Source: Simonsiella sp051414845 (GTDB lineage Bacteria > Pseudomonadota > Gammaproteobacteria > Burkholderiales > Neisseriaceae). Taken from it: a stretch of 64,000 bases of DNA. Made by a program: the position numbers and the translations under genes. This document shows positions 8,378 through 14,820 of this stretch, in pieces. Where the stretch lies: assembly GCA_051414845.1 (NCBI GenBank), contig CP183313.1, positions 1,736,001 to 1,800,000 of the forward strand, read 5' to 3'. Within the stretch, counting starts at the first letter, position 1, and the number at the start of each line of letters is the position of its first letter. The notes under the pieces were generated by a model, which searched no databases, was not told the origin of the DNA, and worked only from the letters and a program-made list of their open reading frames with translations.

Positions 8378-9025
8378 TTAAATCACGCCATATTTAGCGC
8401 GATACGCTTTCATTGGCTCAACAAATTGCGCTAAATCCGCATTGCCCGTTTGTTCCACTAGCGTAAATAAATCTACCAAATTCGCAATAGAAACAACAGG
8501 TAAACCATATTGCTGTTCCACTTCTTGTACGGCGGATTTGTCGCCCGTGCCTTTTTCCATGCGGTCAAGTGCGATGGCAACGACGGCTGGGGTTGCGCCT
8601 TCGTTTTGGATTAACTTCACGCTTTCGCGCACCGACGTGCCAGCGGAAATCACATCATCAATAATCAACACGCGCCCTTTGAGTGGCGCACCGACCAATA
8701 CGCCGCCTTCGCCGTGGTCTTTCGCTTCTTTGCGGTTGTAAGCAAATGGTACGTTCACGCCTTGTTCTGCCAACATCATCGCGGTTGCCGCCGCCAAAAT
8801 AATGCCTTTGTAGGCGGGCCCGAACAGCATATCAAATTCAACTTTGCTCTCCAAAATCGCCTGCGCGTAAAACCGCGCCAGTTGCAGCGTGGACGCGCCA
8901 TCGTTGAACAAACCAGCATTGAAAAAATAGGGCGATTGGCGACCTGCTTTGGTGGTAAATTCGCCAAATTTCAGCACGTTTTGTTGCAGGGCGAATTGGA
9001 GAAAGTCTTGGCGGAAGTTGCTCAT
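8378..9025 (-). CDS. pyrE: Orotate phosphoribosyltransferase
   Basis: Converts orotate and PRPP to OMP in UMP synthesis. The 215 residues include the PRPP-binding motif VLIIDDVISAGTS and the family N-terminal FALQQNVLKFGEFT. Length is typical. It is a single gene here. The other pyrimidine genes in the window, pyrB and pyrI, lie about 2-3 kb downstream on the same strand, beyond xth. Confidence 0.96.
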   Translation of the reverse strand: MSNFRQDFLQFALQQNVLKFGEFTTKAGRQSPYFFNAGLFNDGASTLQLARFYAQAILESKVEFDMLFGPAYKGIILAAATAMMLAEQGVNVPFAYNRKEAKDHGEGGVLVGAPLKGRVLIIDDVISAGTSVRESVKLIQNEGATPAVVAIALDRMEKGTGDKSAVQEVEQQYGLPVVSIANLVDLFTLVEQTGNADLAQFVEPMKAYRAKYGVI

Positions 9026-9090
9026 TTTTTGTTCCTTGTTTGGGGTTGAGAGAGTTTTCAGGCTGCCTGAAAATTATTTGGAAATAGTTT

Positions 9091-9172
9091 GTAGGGTGTG
9101 TGGCGCAAGCCACGCAAGCGTTTTAATGAAATGATTGAGCAAACACGTGCGCGCGTACCGCACACACCCTAC
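9091..9172. repeat. GTAGGGTG...CACCCTAC repeat
   Basis: The element opens GTAGGGTGTG and closes CACACCCTAC, with an inner GCGCAAGCCACGCAAGCG stretch. A close relative lies at 61892-61967 (GTAGGGTGC...GCGCAAGCCACGCACGCG). It has no reading frame and occupies the gap between pyrE and the next gene. Confidence 0.6.
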
Positions 9173-9197
9173 GCGCTGCAATTTAGTTTGGATTCAA

Positions 9198-9710
9198 TCA
9201 TAAATCAAATTGATTCATCGCCCGTTTAATCCGAATGCGGCGCATGATTTCTTCGGCAATCATCCAATCTTTTATCAAACCATCGCCTTTTTCGCGCTGC
9301 ATACGTTTTAAAGATAACTTAATGTTTTTATTATTTTTTAGTTTGATTTCCAAATCCGAATGTTCCATGCTGCGCGTGTCAAAATGTGCTGATTCAATCT
9401 CTTCATATTTCAGGCTGCCTGAACCGTGTGGAAAAATATGATAGTGAAAGCTATCGTTGTCCAAACGCAAAAATTCGGCTTGTTGATTCCATACGCGGTA
9501 AGTTTGCCATAAGGCATGATTTTTGTACGCATGAAATAAAAGTGTGAACAGTATGCCAATAAACAGCCAAAGTTCTTGCCCTGTTTGCTGAATAATCAGC
9601 AGCCAAACAATCAAAATCAGCATGATTACGCTGCCAATCGCGCATGAAATCATGGCAGTAAAAGGATTATTGGGCGCGGTAAATGACCATTGTTGTGGCG
9701 GTGGCATCAT
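9198..9710 (-). CDS. Hypothetical membrane protein
   Basis: About 170 residues from an ATG preceded by AAGGA at 10-base spacing. Two hydrophobic stretches (MISCAIGSVIMLILIVWLL and LWLFIGILFTLLFHAY) are followed by a polar C-terminal half with alternating strands (FLRLDNDSFHYHIFPHGSGSL). This layout is like bacterial PH-domain/YcxB-type membrane proteins, but that is only a guess. The SGSLK in the middle is encoded by a DUS. The frame stays open upstream across the divergent xth start, which is not a credible start. Confidence 0.65.
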   Translation of the reverse strand: MMPPPQQWSFTAPNNPFTAMISCAIGSVIMLILIVWLLIIQQTGQELWLFIGILFTLLFHAYKNHALWQTYRVWNQQAEFLRLDNDSFHYHIFPHGSGSLKYEEIESAHFDTRSMEHSDLEIKLKNNKNIKLSLKRMQREKGDGLIKDWMIAEEIMRRIRIKRAMNQFDL

Positions 9711-9828
9711 GATGATGGTGTCCTTGCGGATATGAAAATATGTTTTCAGGATGCCTGAAACGCGTTCCCCATTTTTCAGGCAGCCTGAAACCCGATAAAA
9801 TACTGCCATTTTATCACAGGGAAACATC

Positions 9829-10605
9829 ATGCGAATTATCTCGGCAAACGTGAACGGCATTCGTTCGGCGTACAAAAAAGGCTTTTTGGACTACATCGCG
9901 CAAAGCGGCGCGGACATTGTGTGCGTGCAAGAATTGAAAGCGCAAGAGCCTGATTTGGCGGCGGATATGCGCAATCCGCACGGTATGCACGGCGTGTGGC
10001 ATTGCGCGGAAAAACGCGGTTACAGCGGCGTGGCGATTTACAGTAAAAAGCAACCAGACCGTGTGCAAATGGGTATGGGTGTAGCAGAGTTTGACCGAGA
10101 AGGGCGTTTTGTTCGCGCGGATTTTGGTCAATTAACCGTGATTTCGCTGTATTTACCAAGCGGTACGTCCGCGCCTGAGCGTCAAGAGTTTAAATATTTG
10201 TTTTTAGATAAATTTTATCCTATGTTGGCAGATTTGCTGGCAGAAGGACGTGATGTAGTGGTGTGCGGCGATTGGAATATTGCCCACCAAAATATTGACA
10301 TCAAAAACTGGAAGGGCAATCTGAAAAATTCGGGTTTTCTGCCCGAAGAGCGCGAGTGGATTGGTAATGTGATTGCGAAATTGGGCTGGACGGATATGTG
10401 GCGCACGCTGTATCCCGATGTGGCGGGCTATACGTGGTGGAGCAATCGCGGTCAGGCGTATGCGAAAGATGTGGGTTGGCGCATTGATTATCAGATGGTG
10501 TCGCCCGATTTAGGGAAAACCGCCACCGCCGCGCATGTGTATAAAGACGTGAAGTTTTCCGACCATGCGCCATTGGTGGTGGATTATGACTATGTGATTG
10601 AATGA
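9829..10605 (+). CDS. xth: Exodeoxyribonuclease III / AP endonuclease
   Basis: XthA-family enzyme of base-excision repair that cuts at abasic sites and removes 3' blocks. The 258 residues carry the metal and catalytic motifs: Asn8, Glu35 in QELKA, GDWNIAHQN, DYQMVSP and the final SDHAPL histidine. Neisseria species carry two paralogues of this family (NApe and NExo) with different activities; I did not assign this copy. The start lies after ACAGGGAAACATC. A DUS hairpin terminator follows directly. Confidence 0.94.
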   Translation: MRIISANVNGIRSAYKKGFLDYIAQSGADIVCVQELKAQEPDLAADMRNPHGMHGVWHCAEKRGYSGVAIYSKKQPDRVQMGMGVAEFDREGRFVRADFGQLTVISLYLPSGTSAPERQEFKYLFLDKFYPMLADLLAEGRDVVVCGDWNIAHQNIDIKNWKGNLKNSGFLPEEREWIGNVIAKLGWTDMWRTLYPDVAGYTWWSNRGQAYAKDVGWRIDYQMVSPDLGKTATAAHVYKDVKFSDHAPLVVDYDYVIE

Positions 10606-10621
10606 TTTTGTTTTTTTGAAT

Positions 10622-10660
10622 AAAAGGCTGCCTGAAAACTTTTCAGGCAGCCTTTTATTT
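10622..10660 (+). terminator. DUS hairpin terminator after xth
   Basis: AAAAGGCTGCCTGAAAA pairs with TTTTCAGGCAGCCTTTT, giving a long stem with A and T tracts at its ends. It starts about 17 bases after the xth stop. It works as an intrinsic terminator on either strand. Confidence 0.8.
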
Positions 10661-10675
10661 CAGAATGATAAGCAA

Positions 10676-10705
10676 TGGAGCGCGGACGTCCTCATCCGCG
10701 CTCCA
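10676..10705. repeat. Short form of the TGGAGCGCGGACGTCC repeat
   Basis: TGGAGCGCGGACGTCC is joined to a near inverse, CATCCGCGCTCCA, making a compact hairpin. Longer or diverged relatives are at 13551, 17345, 21498, 24519 and 60957. There is no coding content. Confidence 0.65.
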
Positions 10706-10770
10706 AGTTTTGCATTTCAGACAGCCTGAAAAATAGTGGGCATTTCCGCTCACCATTTTCTATCAATAAA

Positions 10771-11241
10771 TCAAGCCTCTGCCGCCACTTCGCGCGCAAA
10801 AATCTTTTCGCAATAATGGCATTTCAATTTCACTTGCTCTTGTTGTTGCTGCACATAAAAGCGACTGCTTACAGGCTCGCGATGGCTGGCGCAATTGCTG
10901 TTGGGGCAGCGGAATACTTCGCTAATCGTTTCAGGCAGCCTTAAATTCATTTTTTCGGCAACTTGGAAATTCTCAATACGATTCACGACCGCTTCGGGCG
11001 CAAACAAGGCAAGACGGTTTGCGTCGCGTTCTGCCAGTTGTACATCTTTGATTTTAATAATATCTTTTGCATCCTTGCTTTGGCTAGGCAAATTAAAACC
11101 AACGGTTACCGCGTTGCCATAATGCAATAATTTAAACTGGCGCAAAATGGTTAAACCCAAACCTGCGGGAATGTGGTCAATTACCGTGCCGTTTTCAATC
11201 GCCTCTACGCTTAACTTTTTGTTTTTCACATTTTTTCTCAC
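10771..11241 (-). CDS. pyrI: Aspartate carbamoyltransferase regulatory chain
   Basis: Regulatory subunit that binds nucleotides and zinc in the ATCase holoenzyme. The allosteric domain is recognisable by AIENGTVIDHIPAG, and the zinc site by CPNSNC and CHYCEK. The start is GTG at 11241, whose GTGA overlaps the pyrB TGA by four bases (pyrB ends at 11238), so translation is coupled; a second in-frame GTG at 11229 is possible. A DUS in the frame encodes NLRLPET between the two domains. It is co-transcribed with pyrB. Confidence 0.95.
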   Translation of the reverse strand: MRKNVKNKKLSVEAIENGTVIDHIPAGLGLTILRQFKLLHYGNAVTVGFNLPSQSKDAKDIIKIKDVQLAERDANRLALFAPEAVVNRIENFQVAEKMNLRLPETISEVFRCPNSNCASHREPVSSRFYVQQQQEQVKLKCHYCEKIFAREVAAEA

Positions 11242-12158
11242 ACTTCTTCATTCAAAACGAGCGACAAAATTGCCATGCGCGCGTACACGCCGTTGGCGGC
11301 TTGTTGGAAATAATAGGCATAGGGCGTGCTGTCCACGTCGGGATGAATTTCGTCCACTCGCGGCAAGGGGTGCAACACGCGCAAATTGGGTTTGGCTTGG
11401 CTCAACATGGCGGCTTGCAGATTGAATTTACCTTGAATTTTGGAAAATTCTTGTTCGTCAAAGCGTTCGCGTTGCACGCGCGTCATGTACAAAATGTCCG
11501 CCCAAACAATCGCGCTTTCCAAATCGGGCAACACTTGCCACGTCGCGCCCGCTGCGTCTAATTCTTCGGTGATGTAGTCGGGCATGGCTAAACTTGGCGG
11601 CGAGACGAAGGCAAATTCGCAACCGAATGATTTAAGTGCTTGCGCCAACGAGTGAACGGTACGCCCGTATTTCAAATCGCCGCTCATGGCGATTTTCAAG
11701 CCTTTGAGCGTGCCTTGCGTTTCGTAAATCGTGACTAAATCCAGCAGCGTTTGGCTCGGATGTTGATTCGTGCCATCGCCCGCATTAATCACAGGCACGC
11801 TAGAAAATTCAGCAGTCACGCGCGCCGAACCGTCTTGCGAATGGCGTTGAACAATCGCGTCGGCATAGCTGGACACAATCCGCGCCGCATCGGCAAGCGT
11901 TTCGCCTTTTTTCGCACTGGTATTGCCACCATCGGCAAAACCAATTACTTTACCGCCCAAACGTTGTACGGCGGTTTCAAACGACAAACGCGTGCGCGTG
12001 GAGGGTTCGTAAAAACACGACGCAATCAGTTTACCTGCCAATAAATCATCGCGCGGCTCGTTTTTGAGTTTCAGCGCGGTGTTGAGCAACAACAATAATT
12101 CGTCGGACGATAAATCGGCGATGGAAATTAAGTGCTGGCGATACAATGGGTTGGGCAT
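11238..12158 (-). CDS. pyrB: Aspartate carbamoyltransferase catalytic chain
   Basis: First committed step of pyrimidine synthesis: carbamoyl phosphate plus aspartate to carbamoyl aspartate. The 306 residues contain the carbamoyl-phosphate loop EPSTRTRLSFE (STRTR at 53-57) and the HPLPRVDEI motif. Length equals that of catalytic chains that pair with PyrI. AAGGAAATTCC precedes the ATG. The gene lies behind an attenuation leader (12224-12375) and is followed by pyrI, overlapping by four bases. Confidence 0.97.
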   Translation of the reverse strand: MPNPLYRQHLISIADLSSDELLLLLNTALKLKNEPRDDLLAGKLIASCFYEPSTRTRLSFETAVQRLGGKVIGFADGGNTSAKKGETLADAARIVSSYADAIVQRHSQDGSARVTAEFSSVPVINAGDGTNQHPSQTLLDLVTIYETQGTLKGLKIAMSGDLKYGRTVHSLAQALKSFGCEFAFVSPPSLAMPDYITEELDAAGATWQVLPDLESAIVWADILYMTRVQRERFDEQEFSKIQGKFNLQAAMLSQAKPNLRVLHPLPRVDEIHPDVDSTPYAYYFQQAANGVYARMAILSLVLNEEV

Positions 12159-12223
12159 GGAATTTCCTTATTCTTTTTTTCAGGCAGCCTGAAAGTTTTA
12201 GGCTGCCTGAAAATCAACAGACG

Positions 12224-12250
12224 CAAAAAAACCCGTTTAAATAACGGGTT
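12224..12250 (-). terminator. pyrBI attenuator
   Basis: On the minus strand the stem AACCCG/CGGGTT, with a nine-base loop, is followed by a run of seven T: an intrinsic terminator about 65 bases upstream of the pyrB start. The last leader-peptide codon, TAA, overlaps the first stem bases. A ribosome close behind RNA polymerase would therefore block the hairpin. This is the arrangement of UTP-sensitive pyrBI attenuation in enterobacteria. Confidence 0.85.
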
Positions 12251-12314
12251 AAATATAAAAAACACGCCCACCGCAGCGAGTGCGGCGTTCAACAATCATC
12301 GAATAATGCGACAT
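12249..12314 (-). CDS. pyrL: pyrBI leader peptide
   Basis: A 21-codon frame begins ATG within the transcribed leader and ends TAA at the base of the attenuator. The peptide starts MSHYSM and ends RVFYI. Its last codons lie in the U-rich tract GTGTTTTTTATATTTAA just before the terminator stem, where polymerase pauses when UTP is low. A small hairpin CCGCA-CTCGC-TGCGG precedes it and could be an earlier pause site. It has no strong Shine-Dalgarno (only TTGGAA, about 6 bases before the ATG). Function in attenuation is inferred from position. Confidence 0.75.
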   Translation of the reverse strand: MSHYSMIVERRTRCGGRVFYI

Positions 12315-12345
12315 GGCGTGTTCCAATCAACTACAAACGGCGCAG

Positions 12346-12375
12346 ATTATCGCATAATTACTTTAATTTGCGCAA
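12346..12375 (-). promoter_or_regulatory. pyrBI promoter
   Basis: On the minus strand, -35 TTGCGC and -10 GATAAT are separated by 18 bases. Transcription would start near 12339, about 25 bases before the leader-peptide ATG. Confidence 0.7.
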
Positions 12376-12407
12376 ACGGTTTTACGTTCTAGCAATTACT
12401 ACGTCGT

Positions 12408-12551
12408 CATTCCCGCGCAGACAGGAATCCAACATTGCCTTAAAAGTATTTATATTTAAGTGAAAATGTTGCATTCAAAATTTCGGGTTTTAAGTATTCA
12501 AGCAAGATTACCTAAACCGAAAATAGGATGCTCGCCTACGCGGGAATGACG
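12408..12551. repeat. dRS3-like neisserial repeat pair
   Basis: ATTCCCGCGCAGACAGGAAT fits the neisserial dRS3 pattern ATTCCC-N8-GGGAAT with one mismatch. About 125 bases on, CTACGCGGGAATGACG is the inverse of the opening CGTCATTCCCGCG, so the two ends form an inverted repeat around an AT-rich core with no gene. dRS3 sites flank small neisserial repeat units and serve as filamentous-phage insertion sites in meningococci. Confidence 0.55.
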
Positions 12552-12592
12552 AACAGGATAGATTTCAGGCTGCCTGAAAGCTCTGCCCTAAT

Positions 12593-13423
12593 TCAGGCAG
12601 CTTGCTCCGTTTCGCCGTCTATAAACTCCAATTCCACCGTTTCTCCGCCTGCCAACATCACATCAATATCGCCAAAGCGCGCTTCTTGCACCACACGCAC
12701 CAAGCCTTCTTTGACCAATTCCAGCAAGGCAATGAAGTTTACCACCACATGCGCCGCGCCCAATTCTGGCTTGAATAAAGCGGAAAAACGACACACCAAT
12801 TGCGCGTTTAATTGGCGCAAAATCGCGCTCATTCGCTCACGCACTGACACGGCTTCTTGCACCACCGCATGGCTTTTGTTCTGCTTAGCGCGCGACAAAA
12901 TGCTGAGCCACGCTTGGGTTAAATCCGCCAACTGCACTTCGGGCAACTTCTGCTCCGCCGCGATTTCCAGCGGCAAATACACCCAAGCAAAGTCACGCCC
13001 TGCGCGTGGCAAAGCGTCCAAACCTTGCGCGGCGAGTTTCATTTGTTCATAAGCCAACAAACGGCGCACCAATTCGGCGCGTGGATCAAGCTCTTCATTT
13101 TGATCTATATTTTCAGGCTGCGGTAATAAAAGTCGCGATTTAATTTCAACCAACACCGCCGCCATCAACAAATATTCCGCCGCCAAATCAAACTGATGCG
13201 CGTCCATTTGCGCGATGTAGCCCAAATATTGCTCGGTGATTTTGACCATGGGAATGTCTAACACATCAATATTTTGCTTACGAATCAAATACAAAAGCAA
13301 ATCCAATGGGCCTTCAAAACTGTGCAACACCACCTGTAATGCATCGGGTGGAATAAACAAGTCTTGCGGCACATCGGTTACGGGTTGTCCAAAAATATAA
13401 GCGATGGTGCTGTTATTATTCAT
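12593..13423 (-). CDS. scpA: Segregation and condensation protein A
   Basis: Kleisin subunit that bridges SMC heads in the chromosome-condensing complex. The 276 residues show the ScpA N-terminal signature FEGPLDLLLYLIRKQNIDVLDIP, written here in part (FEGPLDLLLYLI), and the EYLLMAAVLVEIKSRLLLP helix. Length is normal. scpB is not adjacent. Upstream of the ATG on the minus strand is a DUS variant (AGGTAGCCTGAA). Confidence 0.93.
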   Translation of the reverse strand: MNNNSTIAYIFGQPVTDVPQDLFIPPDALQVVLHSFEGPLDLLLYLIRKQNIDVLDIPMVKITEQYLGYIAQMDAHQFDLAAEYLLMAAVLVEIKSRLLLPQPENIDQNEELDPRAELVRRLLAYEQMKLAAQGLDALPRAGRDFAWVYLPLEIAAEQKLPEVQLADLTQAWLSILSRAKQNKSHAVVQEAVSVRERMSAILRQLNAQLVCRFSALFKPELGAAHVVVNFIALLELVKEGLVRVVQEARFGDIDVMLAGGETVELEFIDGETEQAA

Positions 13424-13550
13424 GTTTTAATTTTTCAGGCTACCTGAAAGATTCAGCCGTCATTTCCGCTCAGACGAAAAAGACGATGATTTAAATCATA
13501 CAAAGTTTCAGGCTGCCTCTTTCAGCACACAACAACATCTTGCAACAGAC

Positions 13551-13625
13551 TGGAGCGCGAACGTCCTCATTCGCATTACATACATTTAGCGTATTATTTT
13601 GCGGACAGGGACGTCCGCGCTTCAA
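13551..13625. repeat. TGGAGCGCG-A-ACGTCC inverted repeat, long form
   Basis: TGGAGCGCGAACGTCCTCAT at the left and GGACGTCCGCGCTTCAA at the right are imperfect inverses about 40 bases apart, with an AT-rich middle. It is a relative of the element at 17345-17418. It occupies the gap between yjdM and scpA. Confidence 0.6.
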
Positions 13626-13656
13626 GTTTTTTTGTGCTCAGTAAGGCTGCCTAAAA

Positions 13657-13995
13657 TTATGCTTTTTTCACAAATTCAGATTTTAAATTCATGGGCGTGC
13701 CATCAATTTTGCAACCAATATCGTGTCCACCCTCGCCTTCTTGCAAGCGAATGCCTTTGACTTTGGTGCCTTGTTTGATGACCATGCTGCTGCCTTTGAC
13801 TTTCAAATCTTTAATCAATACAACGGTATCGCCATCTTGCAACGGCGTGCCGTTGGCGTCTTTGATTTGTACCGCGGTTTCTGTTGCCGCTTCTTCGCCT
13901 TCTTGCCATTCGTAGGCGCATTCAGGGCAAACGAGTTGGCTGCCGTCGTGGTAGGTTAAATCGGATTGGCATTGTGGGCAATTTGGATAAGACAT
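13657..13995 (-). CDS. yjdM: Zinc-ribbon protein YjdM (PhnA family)
   Basis: A 112-residue protein with an N-terminal zinc ribbon (CPQC...CPEC) and the YjdM core NGTPLQDGDTVVLIKDLKVKG, truncated here. The old name PhnA came from a link with alkylphosphonate use, but the function is unproven. Length is typical. It is flanked by repeats on both sides and lies upstream of scpA on the same strand, with 233 bases between. Confidence 0.93.
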   Translation of the reverse strand: MSYPNCPQCQSDLTYHDGSQLVCPECAYEWQEGEEAATETAVQIKDANGTPLQDGDTVVLIKDLKVKGSSMVIKQGTKVKGIRLQEGEGGHDIGCKIDGTPMNLKSEFVKKA

Positions 13996-14047
13996 GGTTT
14001 CGCTTTCAAAAAAGGCGCGATTATACGCGATTTTGTTTCAGGCTGCC

Positions 14048-14194
14048 TGAGACCTTAGCAAAGCTCCTAGATTTGAGTGCAGTTCAAAGCGATAGCATCG
14101 CAGCACACGCAGATAATAGATGAACTATTTTCAAGTGGACGAGAAGCGCATCACGAAGAAATGTGCCAACGATAAGGGCTTTGCTAAGGTCTCA
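14048..14194. mobile_element. 147-bp MITE-like element
   Basis: TGAGACCTTAGCAAAGC at the left and its exact 17-bp reverse complement at the right enclose about 113 bases without a gene. The size and perfect terminal repeats suggest a non-autonomous transposable element. The ends resemble the GAGACCTTTGCAAA ends of IS5/IS1106-type elements as I remember them, which is unchecked. It sits between yjdM and the next gene. Confidence 0.65.
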
Positions 14195-14272
14195 GACTGA
14201 AAGAAAAGATTGCCAAATCCCAACGATATCGTTATAGTTTGCCGCTTTGAAATCAAACCGTTAGGAAAAAAG

Positions 14273-14614
14273 ATGAAATCTAACTTAGTAAGCCGTTTGG
14301 TATTAACGGGCGCGTTGTTGGCAAGCAGTTTGAACACGGTGGCCGATAGCCAAATTGTGGTACGCGCACCTGATGAATTGCGCGCGATTGCGGTGGCTAC
14401 GCGCGCGGTTGCAAGTAAACAAGTGGTGAGCACCGATAAAGATTTAACCAATTGGGATGTGAACATTTTGAAAGGCTGCTGGCTATATAAAGTTGAAGTA
14501 TCGCGTACCGATAGCAAAATTGTCAGCAAAGATTACACCAATTATTGCGGCAATGTAGACAAAATTCGTTCGCTAAGAGCCGAAGCGCGCGAATATTCGC
14601 GGACACATCGTTAA
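14273..14614 (+). CDS. Small secreted hypothetical protein
   Basis: A 113-residue protein with a signal peptide (MKSNLVSRLVLTGALLASSL, cut after about TVA). The mature part has two cysteines (GCWLYK and NYCGN) that could form a disulphide, and a basic C-terminus. TTAGGAAAAAAG gives the ribosome-binding site and fixes this start over an upstream in-frame ATG at 14210. I do not recognise the family. Confidence 0.75.
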   Translation: MKSNLVSRLVLTGALLASSLNTVADSQIVVRAPDELRAIAVATRAVASKQVVSTDKDLTNWDVNILKGCWLYKVEVSRTDSKIVSKDYTNYCGNVDKIRSLRAEAREYSRTHR

Positions 14615-14626
14615 GATTTATCCGCT

Positions 14627-14660
14627 AAAGGCTGCCTGAACATTTCAGGCAGCCTTATTA
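14627..14660 (+). terminator. DUS hairpin terminator
   Basis: AAAGGCTGCCTGAA and TTCAGGCAGCCTT form a stem with a 3-base loop, just after the secreted-protein gene. The T-tract is poor, so termination is likely but not certain. A further DUS pair at 14760-14792 lies on the icd side. Confidence 0.6.
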
Positions 14661-14820
14661 TATTGCAAACACAAAAACATTGAAAATTGGATGACTTGAC
14701 TGTCCACACGGTAATAACGATGGATTAAGGTTTTCAAGTTTTTCAGAGTTACAAACATTTCAGGCTGCCTGAAACAATTTTCAGGCAGCCTGTTTATTTC
14801 AAAATCACAACAAAATCAAA

